This document shows, in pieces, positions 1-7,831 of a stretch of 25,539 nucleotides of DNA; position 1 is the stretch's first letter, and each line of letters starts with the position of its first letter. Source of the DNA: a virus; the IMG/VR virus record IMGVR_UViG_3300008050_000280, positions 1-25,539 of that record; one strand, 5' to 3'. Both the position numbers and the translations under genes were made by a program. The notes under the pieces are model-generated. The model ran no database searches and was not told where the DNA came from. It saw only the letters and a list, made by a program, of their open reading frames with translations.

Positions 1-114
1 GATGAGGCTTCTGTTGTTTCTCAAGCGGTGAGATTTCTAATCCCCCCTGCACCAGCAGCAGTCTCAGAAGAGGCAGACGTGTCAGAAGAAAACGTTGAAG
101 AAGAATCAGAATAA
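1..114 (+). CDS. C-terminal end of an unidentified protein with an acidic tail (partial)
   Basis: The first reading frame is open from base 1 and ends with TAA at 112-114, giving the last 37 residues of a protein that starts outside the window. The visible part is a short Ala/Pro-rich stretch (PPAPAA) followed by a strongly acidic Glu/Asp/Ser tail ending EEESE. Acidic tails occur in many phage structural and DNA-binding proteins, but nothing here identifies a family. It lies just upstream of small putative head genes, so a virion or assembly role is possible by position only. Confidence 0.6.
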   Translation, partial: DEASVVSQAVRFLIPPAPAAVSEEADVSEENVEEESE

Positions 115-138
115 TTTAGACATTTAAGCAAACACATT

Positions 139-151
139 ACTATTTATAATG
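139..151 (+). promoter_or_regulatory. ACTATTTA motif, putative phage late promoter (copy 1)
   Basis: ACTATTTATAATG lies in the gap before the 138-aa gene, 55 bases from motif start to the ATG. The same 13 bases recur at 9540-9552, and the 8-base core ACTATTTA recurs in four further gaps, always in this orientation. A phage-specific late promoter is the simplest reading. The reverse complement contains the T4 late box TATAAATA, but all nearby genes are on the + strand. Confidence 0.5.
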
Positions 152-157
152 ATTGAT

Positions 158-184
158 AAGGCAAGAAGCCTTTTTTAAAAGGAG
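158..184 (+). promoter_or_regulatory. Overlapping hairpins in the leader of the 138-aa gene
   Basis: AAGGC (158-162) can pair with GCCTT (168-172), followed by a T run to 176, which looks like a short intrinsic terminator. A second pairing, CCTTT (169-173) with AAAGG (178-182), uses some of the same bases and would cover the Shine-Dalgarno AAGGAG at 179-184. The two folds are mutually exclusive. It could end the upstream transcript, or act as a leader control element. Confidence 0.35.
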
Positions 185-193
185 AAAACGAAC

Positions 194-610
194 ATGGCTA
201 AATTAGGAAGATATTCAGCACAACGAAGAAAGATCCAGGATCTTGGAACGACCGCTACAACCATTACAGCATCCCAGTGCGGAACTGAGTTTCTTGTAAA
301 TCAAAACGGAACGGCGAACATCACTCATACCTTGCCCACCGTGGCGGACGCCGGCCCGGGCTGGTGGTGCGCGTTTACTCTCGCAACAGCAGTCGCCCAC
401 GACGACGCTGACGTAACGATTACAGCAGAAGGGGCAATCGTTCAGGGTTTAGAGGTGGGAGACACCGCCGCCGCCTTCGCCTCCATAACTAGTGTGGTGA
501 TTGAGGGCAACTCTGCTCAATTGGGTTTACGATTGGAATATTGGACGGACGGTACCGCTTGGTACGCGGTTTCTTTCGCTACCATCGACGCCAGTATCAC
601 AACCGCTTAA
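194..610 (+). CDS. Small putative virion (head decoration type) protein, 138 aa
   Basis: The ATG is preceded by AAGGAG about 9 bases upstream, and the gene has its own ACTATTTA motif. The product starts with a short basic stretch (MAKLGRYSAQRRK). The rest is rich in Thr, Ala, Val and Gly with alternating hydrophobic residues, which suggests a beta-sheet fold, and it has no signal peptide or membrane segment. Small beta-rich proteins of this kind sit near the capsid and neck genes of T4-like marine phages and often decorate the head. I do not recognise a named family, so the role is inferred from position and composition. A terminator follows at 642-677. Confidence 0.6.
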   Translation: MAKLGRYSAQRRKIQDLGTTATTITASQCGTEFLVNQNGTANITHTLPTVADAGPGWWCAFTLATAVAHDDADVTITAEGAIVQGLEVGDTAAAFASITSVVIEGNSAQLGLRLEYWTDGTAWYAVSFATIDASITTA

Positions 611-641
611 ATTTTAACCTTAAATTTATTTTATCAACAAC

Positions 642-677
642 AAACCCCTTGCTCTTTTATAGACAAGGGGTTTTTTG
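642..677 (+). terminator. Rho-independent terminator after the 138-aa gene
   Basis: AAACCCCTTG (642-651) pairs perfectly with CAAGGGGTTT (664-673) around a 12-base loop, and the right arm runs into a T tract ending at 676. It sits about 30 bases after the stop codon at 610 and just before the ACTATTTA motif at 688. Confidence 0.85.
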
Positions 678-687
678 TTATATCTAT

Positions 688-698
688 ACTATTTATTA
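688..698 (+). promoter_or_regulatory. ACTATTTA motif, putative phage late promoter (copy 2)
   Basis: ACTATTTATTA lies between the terminator at 642-677 and the start of the 129-aa gene, 31 bases from motif start to the ATG. The terminator-then-motif order supports a promoter role. Confidence 0.5.
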
Positions 699-718
699 CG
701 TAACAAAGGAGACCTATA

Positions 719-1108
719 ATGGGCAAACGCAAGAGAAGACTTCATAGTCCAAAATATGCTAAAAAATACGCCTCTGTGAGGGAGAGCTACGCCAGACTGC
801 GAGATGCAATGCTCGCGGCAGACGCTGACGGCAAAGTAACCGCTGAAGAGTCACAAAAAATAGAAAGAATCAAGAAGCAAGTCGTTGACGAGGCTGTGGA
901 AACAGTTATAAAAACTGCGGAAGAACTCGCTGTGCCAGTAATCGAAAAATCTAACCAGATTAAAGAAAGAGTGGCAAAAATTGTAGATTCAGTAACGCCA
1001 AAGGTTGAGCCATCGCCGAAAAAAGAAACTAAAAAGTCGACCCCGGCAAAAAGCAAAGCTACGAAAACCACAAAAAGAACTCGCTCAAAGAAAACCTCCA
1101 AGGCTTAA
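719..1108 (+). CDS. Small basic protein with histone-like Lys tail, 129 aa
   Basis: ATG at 719 follows AAGGAG with good spacing. Residues 1-17 are basic (KRKRR near the start). Residues 20-90 look helical and include ADADGKVTAEE (34-44), which resembles the acidic turn of TerB-type or degenerate EF-hand helices but lacks the first calcium ligand. Residues 95-129 are almost entirely Lys, Thr, Ser, Pro and Ala, much like a histone H1 tail. This composition suits binding to DNA or another polyanion, perhaps inside the head or during packaging. The family is not recognised. An overlapping frame at 541-747 is not considered coding. Confidence 0.75.
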   Translation: MGKRKRRLHSPKYAKKYASVRESYARLRDAMLAADADGKVTAEESQKIERIKKQVVDEAVETVIKTAEELAVPVIEKSNQIKERVAKIVDSVTPKVEPSPKKETKKSTPAKSKATKTTKRTRSKKTSKA

Positions 1109-1114
1109 TTCATA

Positions 1115-1142
1115 TCTCCTAACTAATTATACTGATAGGAGA
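1115..1142 (+). promoter_or_regulatory. Inverted repeat covering the Shine-Dalgarno of the 162-aa gene
   Basis: TCTCCTA (1115-1121) pairs perfectly with TAGGAGA (1136-1142) across a 14-base A/T-rich loop. The right arm is the Shine-Dalgarno sequence of the gene starting at 1151, so the folded mRNA would hide the ribosome binding site. No T run follows, so it is not a terminator. Confidence 0.5.
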
Positions 1143-1150
1143 CCGTATGA

Positions 1151-1639
1151 ATGGCCAGCACAATTACAAGCGCGACAATGAAGGTGACCATAACTGAGCA
1201 GATTAATCTGAATGGTGCCGAGCAAGGTTCGAAAAACACACTGAATATTAGCGGCATAAAAGACGTATTTAAGAGAATAGTGACTATTGCAGCAGACGAC
1301 GACGCCACAGTGCTGGTTTTTAAGTCGACGACGGCAACTGCAGACGGAGCACTGGACTTACAAAACGTAAAATATATCCGTGTGACTAATTTAGATGATT
1401 CCAACTCTGTTGGGCTATCTTTACAGTTAGATTCCGATGAGGATAACAGCGCTGCTAACGAGTCCTGCACTATTTTACTGGAAGCTGGGCGAAGCTTTAT
1501 TATGGGAACACCGGACGAGGGAGTCCACGTCGACGATGATTCGGCTGGTATACTAGCTGCTTTGACTGATTTAGAAAGCATTATAGTGAATCCAGGAGCC
1601 AATGTTGGTACCGTAGAAGTATTCGTGGCTAGCACATAA
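1151..1639 (+). CDS. Small putative virion protein, 162 aa
   Basis: Two ATGs lie close together. The one at 1147 gives only 16 codons, so 1151 is the start, about 9 bases after AGGAGA. The product is acidic and beta-rich with many Val, Thr, Ile and Asp residues and clusters such as AADDDA and DSDEDN. It has no cysteine pair, signal peptide or membrane segment apart from one isolated cysteine (NESCTILL). It sits between a basic small protein and the neck genes, so a head-surface or fibre-type structural role is likely by context. The family is not recognised. Translation may be controlled by the hairpin at 1115-1142. Confidence 0.65.
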   Translation: MASTITSATMKVTITEQINLNGAEQGSKNTLNISGIKDVFKRIVTIAADDDATVLVFKSTTATADGALDLQNVKYIRVTNLDDSNSVGLSLQLDSDEDNSAANESCTILLEAGRSFIMGTPDEGVHVDDDSAGILAALTDLESIIVNPGANVGTVEVFVAST

Positions 1640-1651
1640 GGAGAGGAGTAT

Positions 1652-2938
1652 ATGGCAACACCAACATTATCCCCGGCTTCTGAAACAAGTGCTGTTATCT
1701 TAACATCGACGGGAAGTATCGCACTAGTCGGTCCTGGCGCGGGTAATTCATCACACTATCCGTTTGGCATGTACGCTGACCCGGATTCTGACCTATACGA
1801 TGTAAATTTTGTTAATGGCGCCTCAGATCAGGTCGCATATGCCTATAAAAAATTAGGCGGCGATGTGCTCGATATCGAATTGACAACCGGAAACATATAT
1901 GCTTCGTATGAGGAAGCGGTATTGGAATATTCGTATATTGTCAACGTACATCAATCAAAAAATATTCTTCATAGTTCGCTAGGAGCGGTAACTGGCACTT
2001 TCGACTCCGATGGTCAAAGAACGGACGCCTCTAAAGCGGATAATGTAGAGCTGAAATACCCTAGGTTTAGATTTGGATACTCAAAAAAACTTATGGACCA
2101 CAATGCAACTCAGGTTAATGTTGGCGGTACGATACCTATTTATTCTGCTTCTTTCGCAACGACAAAGAGTGTTCAAGATTATGATTTGCAAGCGATAATT
2201 CAGAATAGTTCTGCTTTAGAGAACGCTCAGTTTACTGACAAGATCAATAACAGAAGGATCACGGTGAGAAAGGTCTTCTTTAAGACTCCGCATGCTATGT
2301 GGAGATTTTATGGATATTATGGCGGTATTAATGCAGTCGGTAACATGTCGACTTACGGAATGTATGCCGACGATTCGACATATGAGGTAATTCCTCCATG
2401 GCAGAACAAAGCTCAGGCCATGGCATACGAAGACGCGATATACACAAGAAATTCCCACTATTCGTACGAAATTAAGAACAACTGGCTGAGAATATGGCCC
2501 AGCCCAACTAGTATTTCCCCTAGAAAACTCTGGATTCAGTTTAGTGTTGACGACACCGCGCCGTGGGAAGAACAATCTGATAAAAAAGATGGCCTCGCGG
2601 GCGTTAATAATATGAACACGCTACCTCTAGCAAATATACCATATGCGAACATTAATTCAATTGGCAAGCAATGGATCCGCCGGTTTGCATTGGCTTTATC
2701 AAAAGAAACTTTAGGGCAGATCAGGTCAAAATTTGGTTCTATTCCTATTCCAGGTCAAGCGGTAAACTTAAATGGCAAAGACTTGGTTACGGAAGGTAAA
2801 GCCGAACAAAAAGAACTAAGAGAAGAGTTGCAGAAGGTACTGGATGAGTTAACATACGAGAAGATCACAGAACTGCAAGCTAATATGTCTAAAAACACAA
2901 GAGAGATTGTTTACCCGTTCTTTATATATCAGGGGTAG
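1652..2938 (+). CDS. Neck / head completion-type virion protein (gp13-like), 428 aa
   Basis: ATG follows GGAGAGGAG directly after the previous stop. Residues 60-110 carry the pattern YKKLGGDVLDIELTTGNIYA followed by YEEAVLEYSYIVN. This resembles the N-terminal 'LG.pv..vel.d.qi...i.eAi..Y' segment of neck proteins of T4-like phages, which close the filled head and form the tail docking site. The rest is rich in aromatic residues, and the C-terminal part (about 375-415) is a charged helix. T4 gp13 is 309 aa, so this protein is longer. Its place directly before gp14-like, gp15-like and sheath genes fits that role. The exact gp number is an inference. Confidence 0.6.
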   Translation: MATPTLSPASETSAVILTSTGSIALVGPGAGNSSHYPFGMYADPDSDLYDVNFVNGASDQVAYAYKKLGGDVLDIELTTGNIYASYEEAVLEYSYIVNVHQSKNILHSSLGAVTGTFDSDGQRTDASKADNVELKYPRFRFGYSKKLMDHNATQVNVGGTIPIYSASFATTKSVQDYDLQAIIQNSSALENAQFTDKINNRRITVRKVFFKTPHAMWRFYGYYGGINAVGNMSTYGMYADDSTYEVIPPWQNKAQAMAYEDAIYTRNSHYSYEIKNNWLRIWPSPTSISPRKLWIQFSVDDTAPWEEQSDKKDGLAGVNNMNTLPLANIPYANINSIGKQWIRRFALALSKETLGQIRSKFGSIPIPGQAVNLNGKDLVTEGKAEQKELREELQKVLDELTYEKITELQANMSKNTREIVYPFFIYQG

Positions 2939-2943
2939 CTTAG

Positions 2944-3438
2944 ATGCCTAATGAAAAAAACAAGTGGTCACAACCAAGCCAGCCTCCGCCTCCTTTGTTT
3001 TTGGGCGAAAAAGAGCGCGATCTAGTCAAACAAGTCAACGACGAGCTTCTTGAGAGAGTCATAGGCCAAAGCATAGTATACTATCCCATTGATTTAGAAC
3101 ATACTAATTTCCATCCGTTGTACAACGAAGCAGTTGTTAAGAGCTTCTTATCGCCTGTAAGGGTTCATGCTTTGGTCGAATTCTCTGGTGAGGAAACGCG
3201 TACAGACAATTATGGCATTGACAAGATAACTAAAATCAAAGTGCACTTCCACAAGCGAAGGCTCACAGAAGACCAGAACTTGTTTGTAAGAGAGGGCGAT
3301 TTTTTAGCCTATGGAGAGTCATTTTACGAAATTGTTAAATTAACTCAGCCGAAAGAGCTATTTGGCCAAGCCGACCGCCGAATCGCGGTCTCCGCTGAGT
3401 GTATTAAGGCAAGAGAGGGTTTGTTCGATGCCTCATAA
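2944..3438 (+). CDS. Neck protein, gp14-like, 164 aa
   Basis: The ATG lies five bases after the previous stop, with a weak AGGGG upstream. The protein has a polar N-terminus rich in Pro, a helix (LVKQVNDELLERVIGQ), then a compact beta region ending VREGDFLAYGESFYEIVKLTQPK. The 'GD.l.yg..fyEI' element matches the C-terminal region of T4 gp14-type neck proteins. Those join gp13 at the head-tail junction after DNA packaging. T4 gp14 is 256 aa, so this is a shorter version. The 3' end overlaps the next gene by 11 bases, so the two are probably translated in a coupled way. Confidence 0.6.
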   Translation: MPNEKNKWSQPSQPPPPLFLGEKERDLVKQVNDELLERVIGQSIVYYPIDLEHTNFHPLYNEAVVKSFLSPVRVHALVEFSGEETRTDNYGIDKITKIKVHFHKRRLTEDQNLFVREGDFLAYGESFYEIVKLTQPKELFGQADRRIAVSAECIKAREGLFDAS

Positions 3439-4297
3439 ACCAAACGAAAGAGATAAAGAACACCGCACACGTGATGTACCTTTTTATAAGTCAGAATTAG
3501 AAGATATTGATTACGCCTTATTCAGATTTGTTGATGAAAATTTAAATATTAGCACAAATACAAATAAAGGCTTTAAAAAGGTTCCTGTGGTCTGGGCAGG
3601 ATCTGAGCGCGCCCATAGCATAAAAAATACCAACTTAGACCGTGACAAAATAGGCATGGTCAAATATCCAATAATTACAATCGAGAGAAGCAGTGTTAAC
3701 AAAAACATCAAGAAAAGGACTATTCCGTACGCCCAGGTCGACCCCGTGGGTGATCTCAAGGGCGGCACAATCACAGTTAATAAAATAATAAACCAAAAGA
3801 AAACCTCGGCATATGCAAATGCTGATTCATTTAGGCTCCACAATCAAGAAAACTATCCTAGACATAAAAAAGGGCGTAATGATATGGTTCAAAATTCTAA
3901 AATAGTGTATGAAACCATAACTTTGCCTTTGCCAGTATACGTTGAGCTGGGTTATAAAATATATCTGAGAACAGAATACCAAGAACAAATGAATGATCTC
4001 TTAACACCTTTTATCAGAGTATCAAATGGCCATAGAAGAATAAAATTAACACACAATAGAAATATATATGAAGCCTTTATAAATGAAGAATACACGATGA
4101 CTAATAAAATTATAAATTATGAATCAAATGAGAGAATTTACGAAACTGTGGTCGGTGTCGAAGCTTTGGGCTACTTAATTGGTGATGGCAATAATCAAAA
4201 ACGCCCTCGTGTTGTTCGTAGAGAGAACGCTGTCGACGTCCGCATTGCCCGTGAGCGAGTTATAATTGATACTGACGATGGTGAATTTAGATTTTAA
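3428..4297 (+). CDS. Tail completion / sheath stabiliser, gp15-like, 289 aa
   Basis: An upstream ATG at 3362 would overlap the gp14-like gene by 77 bases. The ATG at 3428 follows AGAGAGGG and gives a short 11-base overlap, so it is preferred. Residues 163-196 (YETITLPLPVYVELGYKIYL, then RTEYQEQMNDLLTPF) match the most conserved segment of gp15-type proteins of T4-like phages. Those form the top ring of the tail and cap the sheath and tube. The C-terminal part (about 225-260) returns to a beta region with GVEALGYLIG. The length is close to T4 gp15 (272 aa). The following gene is the sheath, as expected for its partner. Confidence 0.75.
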   Translation: MPHKPNERDKEHRTRDVPFYKSELEDIDYALFRFVDENLNISTNTNKGFKKVPVVWAGSERAHSIKNTNLDRDKIGMVKYPIITIERSSVNKNIKKRTIPYAQVDPVGDLKGGTITVNKIINQKKTSAYANADSFRLHNQENYPRHKKGRNDMVQNSKIVYETITLPLPVYVELGYKIYLRTEYQEQMNDLLTPFIRVSNGHRRIKLTHNRNIYEAFINEEYTMTNKIINYESNERIYETVVGVEALGYLIGDGNNQKRPRVVRRENAVDVRIARERVIIDTDDGEFRF

Positions 4298-4318
4298 AGG
4301 CCTTTCTCATGTGGCAAT

Positions 4319-4330
4319 ACTATTTATTTA
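4319..4330 (+). promoter_or_regulatory. ACTATTTA motif, putative late promoter of the sheath gene (copy 3)
   Basis: ACTATTTATTTA lies 22 bases after the gp15-like stop and 64 bases before the sheath ATG, in one of the longer gaps of the structural module. Confidence 0.5.
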
Positions 4331-4355
4331 AGAAAAAGTTCTAACAAGATTTGAA

Positions 4356-4371
4356 CTTAAGTATACTTAAG
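4356..4371 (+). promoter_or_regulatory. Perfect 16-base palindrome overlapping the sheath Shine-Dalgarno
   Basis: CTTAAGTATACTTAAG is a perfect palindrome that can fold as a 6-bp stem with a TATA loop. Its last three bases belong to the AAGGAG Shine-Dalgarno at 4369-4374, upstream of the ATG at 4383. It may be a protein binding site or a translation control hairpin. Confidence 0.4.
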
Positions 4372-4382
4372 GAGCGTAAAAA

Positions 4383-7300
4383 ATGGCAGTTGATAAATTT
4401 AAGTTTGTGTCACCGGGTATTTTCATTGATGAGATTGATGAATCAGCCCTTCAACCACTACCCGATAGAATGGGCCCAGTCGTTATAGGGCGATTCCAGA
4501 AAGGGCCGTCGAATCGTCCAGTAAAAGTTGATTCTTACAAAGAATTCGTACAGGTTTTCGGTGCCCCAGCTCCTGGCACCGCAAAAGGCGATATTTGGCG
4601 TACGGGCGATCAAACCGCCCCTACCTACGCTGCATATGCTGCGCAGGCATGGTTAAAAAATAACTCTCCATGCACCGTTATTCGACTCTTGGGCAAACAT
4701 CCCAGTGATGCTGCAGACACTCAGCTTGGTCGGGCCGGTTGGATAACAGACAACACACCGAATACTGACATTGCCCAGGCCGGCGGCGCATACGGCTTGT
4801 TTGTCATGCCTAACCCAGATGAATATACCGGTGGCTCGGAGCAAGCTGTTTACACAGACGCTATAGACTTTGCAAGTTACGGTACCAGTGACGATTTTAC
4901 GATTAATGTGCCCGCGGCCGCAGGCGGCACTGGCACCACAATGACCATACGACTTACCGGCGCCGACGCCACAGGCGCGGCATCGACGAGCGCAACAGTT
5001 ATCGCCATGGGCGTTAGCAGTACTCCGCCTCCCAGCGCAGGCACCGTTGCGGAGACTATAGTAGATGCAATAAATGGCTTCTTTGGTTCAGGCGGGGCAT
5101 ACAATCACAGCTTTGCATCAGCGAACACCGGGGTCAACACTGGCGTGGCCGGCGTGACTGCTACATTGAGCGGCACAACTAAAATTACTCTAACCGCAGA
5201 TATCGCGGGCCAGGCTGGCAATAACATACAAGTTACTGACGGTACTGGGAGCCCGGCTACTACCGGTAAACTCGCCGGCGGCGGCGGCCCAGCCGTCACA
5301 GGCTCGCTAGCAGCTGTCTGGTATGTACAAGATGGAGCAGTTATTCTAACAGGCACTGCAAGAGACGGCAAGCAACGCGAAGGAGCTGCTGTGCTGATTA
5401 AGGCCGGCACTGGCCAGACTTTCACAGCCAAAGTTGTGCGAAACGGAGCTGATTCTTCAGACTGGACAGTTGACAAGACAGCGACGTTTGACTTCGTATC
5501 GACTTCAGAAAAATATATCAGAAAGGTCTTCAACACTGATCCAACCTTGACAAACGACGCACTATACTCCAGTCCTGATTTAAAATACCACTGGCTTGGG
5601 GAAACGTTTGAGACCCACGCTAGAAGCGAAATGTATGTTACTGGTACTGCAGTTTCTGCCGAGACAAACAAATTTTACGGTGTTATTCTAGGATTAAACG
5701 GTACCGGTGGCAGCACCGGCGCCGGCTTTGACTGGCATGATAGAAAGCGAACCAACGCAGCTGCCAACACTGGCTGGTTTATCTCACAAGATATTAGAGG
5801 AGAGGTCACGGCCGATGCAGCCAACGGCTTCGACCCCACCAACGCAGCTCACGCTGCCAGGTTATTCAGATTTCATGCATTAGATAGTGGAGAGAGCGGC
5901 AACAGAGATCTTAAGATATCGATCGAAGATGTCAAGGTGCCCACTGACAACTTCAACACTTACGGAAGCTTTACTGTCCTTGTTCGCCGCGGCACCGATA
6001 ACGACAACAAATTAGAGGTTTTGGAGCGCTATAGCGGCGTGAATCTAGATCCTACGTCAACGAACTTTATCCGCAAGGCGGTAGGAGATCGTCAGTACAG
6101 TTTTGATGCTAGCACAAATGTTTTAACAGAGATAGGACAATATGCTAACAGATCTAAATATGTCCGTGTTGAAACATCTCCTGGCGTCGACGCCGGCGCT
6201 GGAGAGGGTCTGCATCCATTCGGCGTTTTCGGACCGGTCGTGCCGAAAACATTCCAACTATTGAGTGGCTCGGTAGCTGATGCCTTGAGCGATGATAGCG
6301 GCGCAGCAGTTAAAGACTACGTTATTGGTAGCGGTAGCACATTCCCTTCTGGCGCTTTTGCCGTGGGTCAGACTGTTAGCATGCCCACAGCCCAACTGGT
6401 TTGGCACGGCCCGATGGCCGCAGATAACCAATTTACTGCATCCTTGCGGTTCCCAACCCCAAGAGCACGCATATCTTCGTCTGAGGGCGGCCTAGTAAAA
6501 GCTAATAAAGCTTACTTTGGGTATCAATCTAATTTGGTTGGCGCTAAAAAATATGATTACAGTAACCTGGACATGCTACGGGGCCGCCCCCTCGCTTTCA
6601 ACAACGGTGATGCGTCAGGCATAATTTCTAGCCCTGACGAATATCAGTACTCATGGGTGTTTACGCTAGATGATGTTAAACAAGCGACGGATGATACCAG
6701 TCATGCGGTCTGGGTAAGCGGCTCTAGGGCAGACGGTTCTTCCTGGACTGCGCAGTCGGGCTCAAACTATGTCGTTAAAGATCTAGGGTTCAACCGCTTC
6801 ACTGCGCCAATGGCAGGAGGGTTTGACGGATTCGATGTTACAGAAAAAGATCCGCTTCGTAATTCTAGACTGCTCAATGGCACAGAGCTATCAAATTCTG
6901 GGTTCTACACTATCAAAAAAGCAATTGACATGATAGCGGATAGGGAGTTCCTTGAATTTGATGTTGCAGCAGTCCCGGGCGTAACAAATACTGGTTTGAC
7001 AACAGCCCTGGTTAATGCATGTGAAGACCGCGGAGACGCTTTAGCAATTATTGACTTAAAGCACGACTACACGCCCCCTCACGACACGAACGTCACAGAT
7101 AACGCTGAGTCTAGTCGACTTGGAAGCGTGTCCTCGGCGGTTAATGCCTTAAAAGATATGAATGTCAATTCAAGTTATGGTTGCGCCTTTTACCCTTATG
7201 TTCAGATTAAGGATACCGGATCCGATTCAATCTTGTACGTTCCCCCCTCTGTCGTCGCGCTGGGCACGTTTTCAAGTTCTCAAAAGAAATCGGCCGTCTG

Positions 7301-7817
7301 GTTTGCTCCGGCCGGATTCACGCGTGGAGGCCTTAGTGAGGGCTCTGCTGGAATTCCCGTCCTCGGAGTACGCAAGCGTTTAACAGCTAGTGACAGAGAC
7401 GAATTGTACGATGCTAACATTAACCCAATTGCGTCTTTCCCAGCTGAAGGTGTCGTAATCTTTGGCCAGAAAACCCTGCAGGTAACTCAGTCAGCGTTAG
7501 ACAGGATTAACGTGCGCCGCCTGCTGATTTATCTTAAGAAGGAGATTTCTAGAATTGCCTCTACAATTTTGTTCGAGCAAAATGTACAGGCAACATGGGA
7601 TAGCTTTACTAGCCGCGTTAACCCGCTCTTGGAGGATGTTAGGGCAGCTCAGGGATTGATGGATTTTAAAGTTGTTTTAGACAACACAACAACAACAGAT
7701 GAACTAATCGATAGAAATGTTATGTATGCTAAAATCTATCTCAAGCCAGCCCGGGCGATTGAATTCATCGCCCTAGACTTTATTATTACTAGGTCTGGCG
7801 CCTCATTTGATGATTAA
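4383..7817 (+). CDS. Contractile tail sheath protein (gp18-like), 1144 aa with inserted domain
   Basis: The N-terminus (FVSPGIFIDEIDESALQPLP, then GPVVIGRFQKGP and a FVQVFG segment) and the C-terminus from about residue 973 (VWFAPAGFTRGGL ... DELYDANINPI ... RINVRRLLIYLKKEI ... ARAIEFIALDFIITR) are typical of T4-type tail sheath proteins. These polymerise around the tube and contract at infection. T4 gp18 has about 660 residues, so this protein is nearly twice as long. Part of the excess is a Gly/Ala/Thr-rich module at about residues 158-308 (bases 4854-5306), placed between GAYGLFV and LAAVWYVQ. That segment has visibly higher G+C. The ATG at 4383 has a good AAGGAG. Confidence 0.93.
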   Translation: MAVDKFKFVSPGIFIDEIDESALQPLPDRMGPVVIGRFQKGPSNRPVKVDSYKEFVQVFGAPAPGTAKGDIWRTGDQTAPTYAAYAAQAWLKNNSPCTVIRLLGKHPSDAADTQLGRAGWITDNTPNTDIAQAGGAYGLFVMPNPDEYTGGSEQAVYTDAIDFASYGTSDDFTINVPAAAGGTGTTMTIRLTGADATGAASTSATVIAMGVSSTPPPSAGTVAETIVDAINGFFGSGGAYNHSFASANTGVNTGVAGVTATLSGTTKITLTADIAGQAGNNIQVTDGTGSPATTGKLAGGGGPAVTGSLAAVWYVQDGAVILTGTARDGKQREGAAVLIKAGTGQTFTAKVVRNGADSSDWTVDKTATFDFVSTSEKYIRKVFNTDPTLTNDALYSSPDLKYHWLGETFETHARSEMYVTGTAVSAETNKFYGVILGLNGTGGSTGAGFDWHDRKRTNAAANTGWFISQDIRGEVTADAANGFDPTNAAHAARLFRFHALDSGESGNRDLKISIEDVKVPTDNFNTYGSFTVLVRRGTDNDNKLEVLERYSGVNLDPTSTNFIRKAVGDRQYSFDASTNVLTEIGQYANRSKYVRVETSPGVDAGAGEGLHPFGVFGPVVPKTFQLLSGSVADALSDDSGAAVKDYVIGSGSTFPSGAFAVGQTVSMPTAQLVWHGPMAADNQFTASLRFPTPRARISSSEGGLVKANKAYFGYQSNLVGAKKYDYSNLDMLRGRPLAFNNGDASGIISSPDEYQYSWVFTLDDVKQATDDTSHAVWVSGSRADGSSWTAQSGSNYVVKDLGFNRFTAPMAGGFDGFDVTEKDPLRNSRLLNGTELSNSGFYTIKKAIDMIADREFLEFDVAAVPGVTNTGLTTALVNACEDRGDALAIIDLKHDYTPPHDTNVTDNAESSRLGSVSSAVNALKDMNVNSSYGCAFYPYVQIKDTGSDSILYVPPSVVALGTFSSSQKKSAVWFAPAGFTRGGLSEGSAGIPVLGVRKRLTASDRDELYDANINPIASFPAEGVVIFGQKTLQVTQSALDRINVRRLLIYLKKEISRIASTILFEQNVQATWDSFTSRVNPLLEDVRAAQGLMDFKVVLDNTTTTDELIDRNVMYAKIYLKPARAIEFIALDFIITRSGASFDD
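4854..5306 (+). other. Inserted Gly/Ala/Thr-rich domain within the sheath
   Basis: Residues about 158-308 of the sheath form a beta-rich, low-complexity-like module with the order DFTINVPAAAGG, then AETIVDAING, then GVTATLSGTTKITLTADIAG and GQAGNNIQVTDGTG. Similar 'aINg ... g.tA ... ItLT.d..G.aGN' modules turn up inside various structural proteins of marine phages, as far as I recall. The module is absent from T4 gp18. It probably projects from the outer sheath surface. Confidence 0.55.
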
Positions 7818-7831
7818 AAATATTATACAAC

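Noticed and set aside
141-148. T4 late promoter box TATAAATA on the minus strand
   Set aside because: No gene runs leftwards here. The motif keeps one orientation relative to + strand genes at six sites, so a + strand element is more likely.
1123-1635. 170-codon open frame on the minus strand
   Set aside because: It is a mirror of the 162-aa gene, which has the correct start, spacing and orientation. All other genes are on the + strand.
3362-3427. 22-residue N-terminal extension of the gp15-like protein
   Set aside because: It would overlap the gp14-like gene by 77 bases. The later ATG has a good Shine-Dalgarno.
4296-4305. AAAGGCCTTT palindrome at the end of the gp15-like gene
   Set aside because: It has no loop and no following T run, so it cannot act as a terminator hairpin. 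Short palindromes of this composition are common in the window.
5105-5671. 188-codon open frame on the minus strand
   Set aside because: It is the antisense of the sheath gene in its GC-rich part, where stop codons are rare by composition. No Shine-Dalgarno or recognisable motif supports it.
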